A stretch of DNA of 6,975 nt. Source: W11650 sp963550755. GTDB lineage: Bacteria; Bacillota; Clostridia; Lachnospirales; Vallitaleaceae. A program made the translations under genes and the position numbers. Positions 6,089-6,975 of the stretch are shown here, piece by piece (the first letter of the stretch is position 1; each line of letters begins with the position of its first letter). The notes under the pieces are model-generated. The model saw only the letters and a list, made by a program, of their open reading frames with translations, searched no databases and had not been told where the DNA came from. The stretch lies in the NCBI GenBank assembly GCA_963550755.1, contig CAUVDV010000115.1:1-6975 (forward strand), in the 5' to 3' direction.

Positions 6089-6104
6089 CGGTTCTTCCGA
6101 ACCG
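6089..6104 (-). other. Leader hairpin with GGAA tetraloop upstream of the amidase
   Basis: CGGTTC and GAACCG form a perfect 6-bp stem closed by GGAA (a GNRA loop) on the coding strand, about 38 nt before the ATG. No U-run follows, so it is a leader structure and not a terminator. Confidence 0.5.
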
Positions 6105-6114
6105 TCTTTTTACG

Positions 6115-6132
6115 TGGTCAAAGTTTTGACCA
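6115..6132 (-). promoter_or_regulatory. 18-bp palindrome in the amidase leader, possible operator
   Basis: TGGTCAAA-GT-TTTGACCA is a perfect 8+2+8 inverted repeat located downstream of the promoter and about 63 nt before the start codon. As DNA it could bind a dimeric repressor. As RNA it would fold with a 4-nt loop. The GGTCAAA half resembles the heptad of CtsR operators, but those are tandem and not inverted, so CtsR is not proposed. Confidence 0.4.
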
Positions 6133-6210
6133 TTATTCGCCTGCCAAAGGTTACATTTCAAATTGGCGCAGTCATCAGCCTCAAAATTTGTTTCCGCTCC
6201 AAAGGAACCT

Positions 6211-6219
6211 ATTATAGCA
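6211..6219 (-). promoter_or_regulatory. Extended -10 sigma-A promoter of the amidase gene
   Basis: The minus strand reads TGC-TATAAT (6219-6211), a perfect TGnTATAAT extended -10. The -35 is weak (TTGGCT is 14 nt away, TGTTGG is at 17 nt), which is usual for extended -10 promoters. Transcription would start near 6204, giving a leader of about 150 nt before the ATG at 6051. Confidence 0.7.
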
Positions 6220-6327
6220 CATCCCTTCAAAGCCAACACTGTTTGCTTCTATAACCCGTAGCTGGTAGATACTCAGAGGCACTATGGCTTTCCCACATAT
6301 CAAATCTAAATATCTGCCTGACCTGAA

Positions 6328-6654
6328 CTATTTCAAAAAATCATCCCGCTTGGGTGAAAAGATATCGACGATCTTGCCCGGTTTAATGCAGGTCGCGTTA
6401 TGCACCGCGCCTGATGGAATATAAATCGAATCGCCGGCTTTTAAAACCGTGGTTTCCCCATCCACGATAAAGGAATGCTCGCCCGATATAACATAAGTAA
6501 TCTGGGTATGCGGATGCGAATGTTCCTTACCGGTCGCGCCGGCTTCAAAGGTCAGTTCGCAAACCATTAAATTATCATCATAACTCATGACCTTATGCAG
6601 CGTTCCTTCGCCCATTTTTCTGGTAATCGCTTCTTCATTTCTAACTACTTGCAT
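6328..6654 (-). CDS. Small cupin-fold protein, KdgF-like
   Basis: A 108-aa single-domain cupin. Motif 1 is GATGKEHSHPHTQITYVISG (39-58), with H45, H47 and Q51 as probable metal ligands. Motif 2 is GDSIYIPSGAVH (74-85), ending in H85. The glutamine in place of the usual glutamate, and the IVDIFSPKRDDFL ending, are characteristic of KdgF-type cupins. As I recall, those open the ring of 4,5-unsaturated uronates in pectin and alginate breakdown. Many relatives in other contexts have no known substrate, and no uronate genes are visible here, so the function stays open. The ATG at 6654 is preceded by AAGGAAGGAG with a 6-nt spacer. A promoter at 6824-6851 drives it as what looks like a single-gene transcript. 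Confidence 0.85.
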   Translation of the reverse strand: MQVVRNEEAITRKMGEGTLHKVMSYDDNLMVCELTFEAGATGKEHSHPHTQITYVISGEHSFIVDGETTVLKAGDSIYIPSGAVHNATCIKPGKIVDIFSPKRDDFLK

Positions 6655-6727
6655 TTTATACTCCTTCCTTGACTAAAGCCCACCGGCCATGTTGCTCTAA
6701 ACTCTGGTTTTTATCTGTGCCTTACCT

Positions 6728-6780
6728 GACTTTCTCCGCCGAAACGCCGCGGATGCCGCCGGCACAGTCTGCAGAAAGTC
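6728..6780 (-). other. GC-rich hairpin in the cupin leader
   Basis: GACTTTCT (6728-6735) and AGAAAGTC (6773-6780) are perfect 8-bp complements enclosing 37 nt. That loop is much more GC-rich than its surroundings and can itself fold (GCGG-CAT-CCGC). No U-run follows on the coding strand. It lies midway between the promoter and the ribosome binding site. Confidence 0.45.
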
Positions 6781-6823
6781 CGGTGTTTGATTTTGATTCC
6801 TGCTTTCTCTTTCTAATGTGTAA

Positions 6824-6851
6824 AATATATCATATTTTATTTGAAAAGCAA
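6824..6851 (-). promoter_or_regulatory. Sigma-A promoter of the cupin gene
   Basis: On the minus strand TTGCTT (6851-6846), a 16-nt spacer, and TATATT (6829-6824) preceded by TGA, making an extended -10. The spacer and flanks are AT-rich. The start site would be near 6817, roughly 160 nt before the cupin ATG. Confidence 0.6.
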
Positions 6852-6975
6852 AGCCCTTTCCCGATTTTGTCATAGAAATGTTAAATATAAATGGTAAAGT
6901 ACTCATCCCCTTTGTGTAAAGATTCCTGAGCATGTGACGGTACATCTTTTGGTTTGCATGATTTCACCGATTAGT

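Larger units (their letters stand above)
6052..6327 (-). other. Non-coding region between the cupin gene and the amidase gene
   Basis: This 276-nt region has no supported gene. It holds the cupin 3' end (no clear intrinsic terminator seen), the extended -10 promoter at 6211-6219, and a structured leader. The leader contains a bulged stem (CUG-CG-CCAA at 6171-6163 with UUGGCAG at 6147-6141), the 18-bp palindrome at 6115-6132 and the GNRA hairpin at 6089-6104. I do not recognise a known riboswitch class in it. Confidence 0.55.
6655..6975 (-). other. Non-coding region upstream of the cupin gene
   Basis: This 321-nt region contains the cupin promoter (6824-6851), a leader of about 160 nt with a GC-rich hairpin (6728-6780), and an AT-rich block at 6815-6900. 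From about 6860 to 6975 I see no gene, repeat or site I can support. An 82-codon open frame on the minus strand (6697-6945) crosses the promoter, has no ribosome binding site and changes composition midway, so it is not called. Confidence 0.55.

Noticed and set aside
6115..6132. CtsR heat-shock operator
   Set aside because: The GGTCAAA heptads are inverted with a 2-nt gap, whereas CtsR sites are direct repeats with a 3-nt gap.
6052..6204. Known riboswitch (c-di-AMP ydaO type or c-di-GMP) in the amidase leader
   Set aside because: Neither consensus core is recognisable by eye; only generic hairpins are seen, so no class is named.
6697..6945. 82-codon open frame on the minus strand upstream of the cupin
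   Set aside because: It runs across the cupin promoter, has no ribosome binding site, and the composition changes abruptly from AT-rich to GC-rich. No recognisable domain.

Overview
The window reads as a chromosomal segment of a Gram-positive, low-to-moderate GC Firmicute, most likely a member of the Clostridia. The basis is the order dGTPase-like gene, dnaG, then a gene at the rpoD position; strong AAGGAGG-type ribosome binding sites; TATAAT-type promoters; and a multi-domain exported amidase of the clostridial/bacillar kind. All supported genes lie on the minus strand, so transcription runs from high to low coordinates. I see no tRNA, rRNA, CRISPR array or intact transposase.

Right to left (5' to 3' on the coding strand): (i) 6655-6975 is a non-coding upstream region with an extended -10 promoter and a GC-rich, hairpin-forming leader, followed by a 108-aa KdgF-like cupin (6328-6654). 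(ii) 6052-6327 holds another extended -10 promoter and a structured leader with an 18-bp palindrome. It precedes a secreted N-acetylmuramoyl-L-alanine amidase (4105-6051) with copper-amine-oxidase-N-like, AMIN, Amidase_3 and SH3b modules. A possible 46-aa small gene (3975-4115) overlaps the amidase stop. (iii) 3914-3940 carries a near-perfect sigma-28 (SigD/FliA) promoter, TAAA-N15-GCCGATAA, driving a 197-aa protein of unknown function (3181-3774). (iv) 2910-3180 is non-coding and contains a 107-bp unit bounded by 16-bp terminal inverted repeats. (v) dgt (1881-2909) and dnaG (118-1878) are separated by 2 nt. A short leader with two hairpins follows, and then the first 12 codons of a further gene, probably rpoD.

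Functionally, the left half is the macromolecular-synthesis cluster: nucleotide-pool enzyme, primase, probable primary sigma factor. The right half is cell-envelope and accessory material. The most informative new signal is the sigma-28 promoter. It places an otherwise unannotatable 197-aa protein in a probable motility regulon and implies a flagellated host, although no flagellar gene is visible here. The inverted-repeat unit between that gene and dgt is the other unexplained structure. Its two non-Watson-Crick positions are G-U pairs only in the minus-strand transcript, which suggests it may act as RNA.
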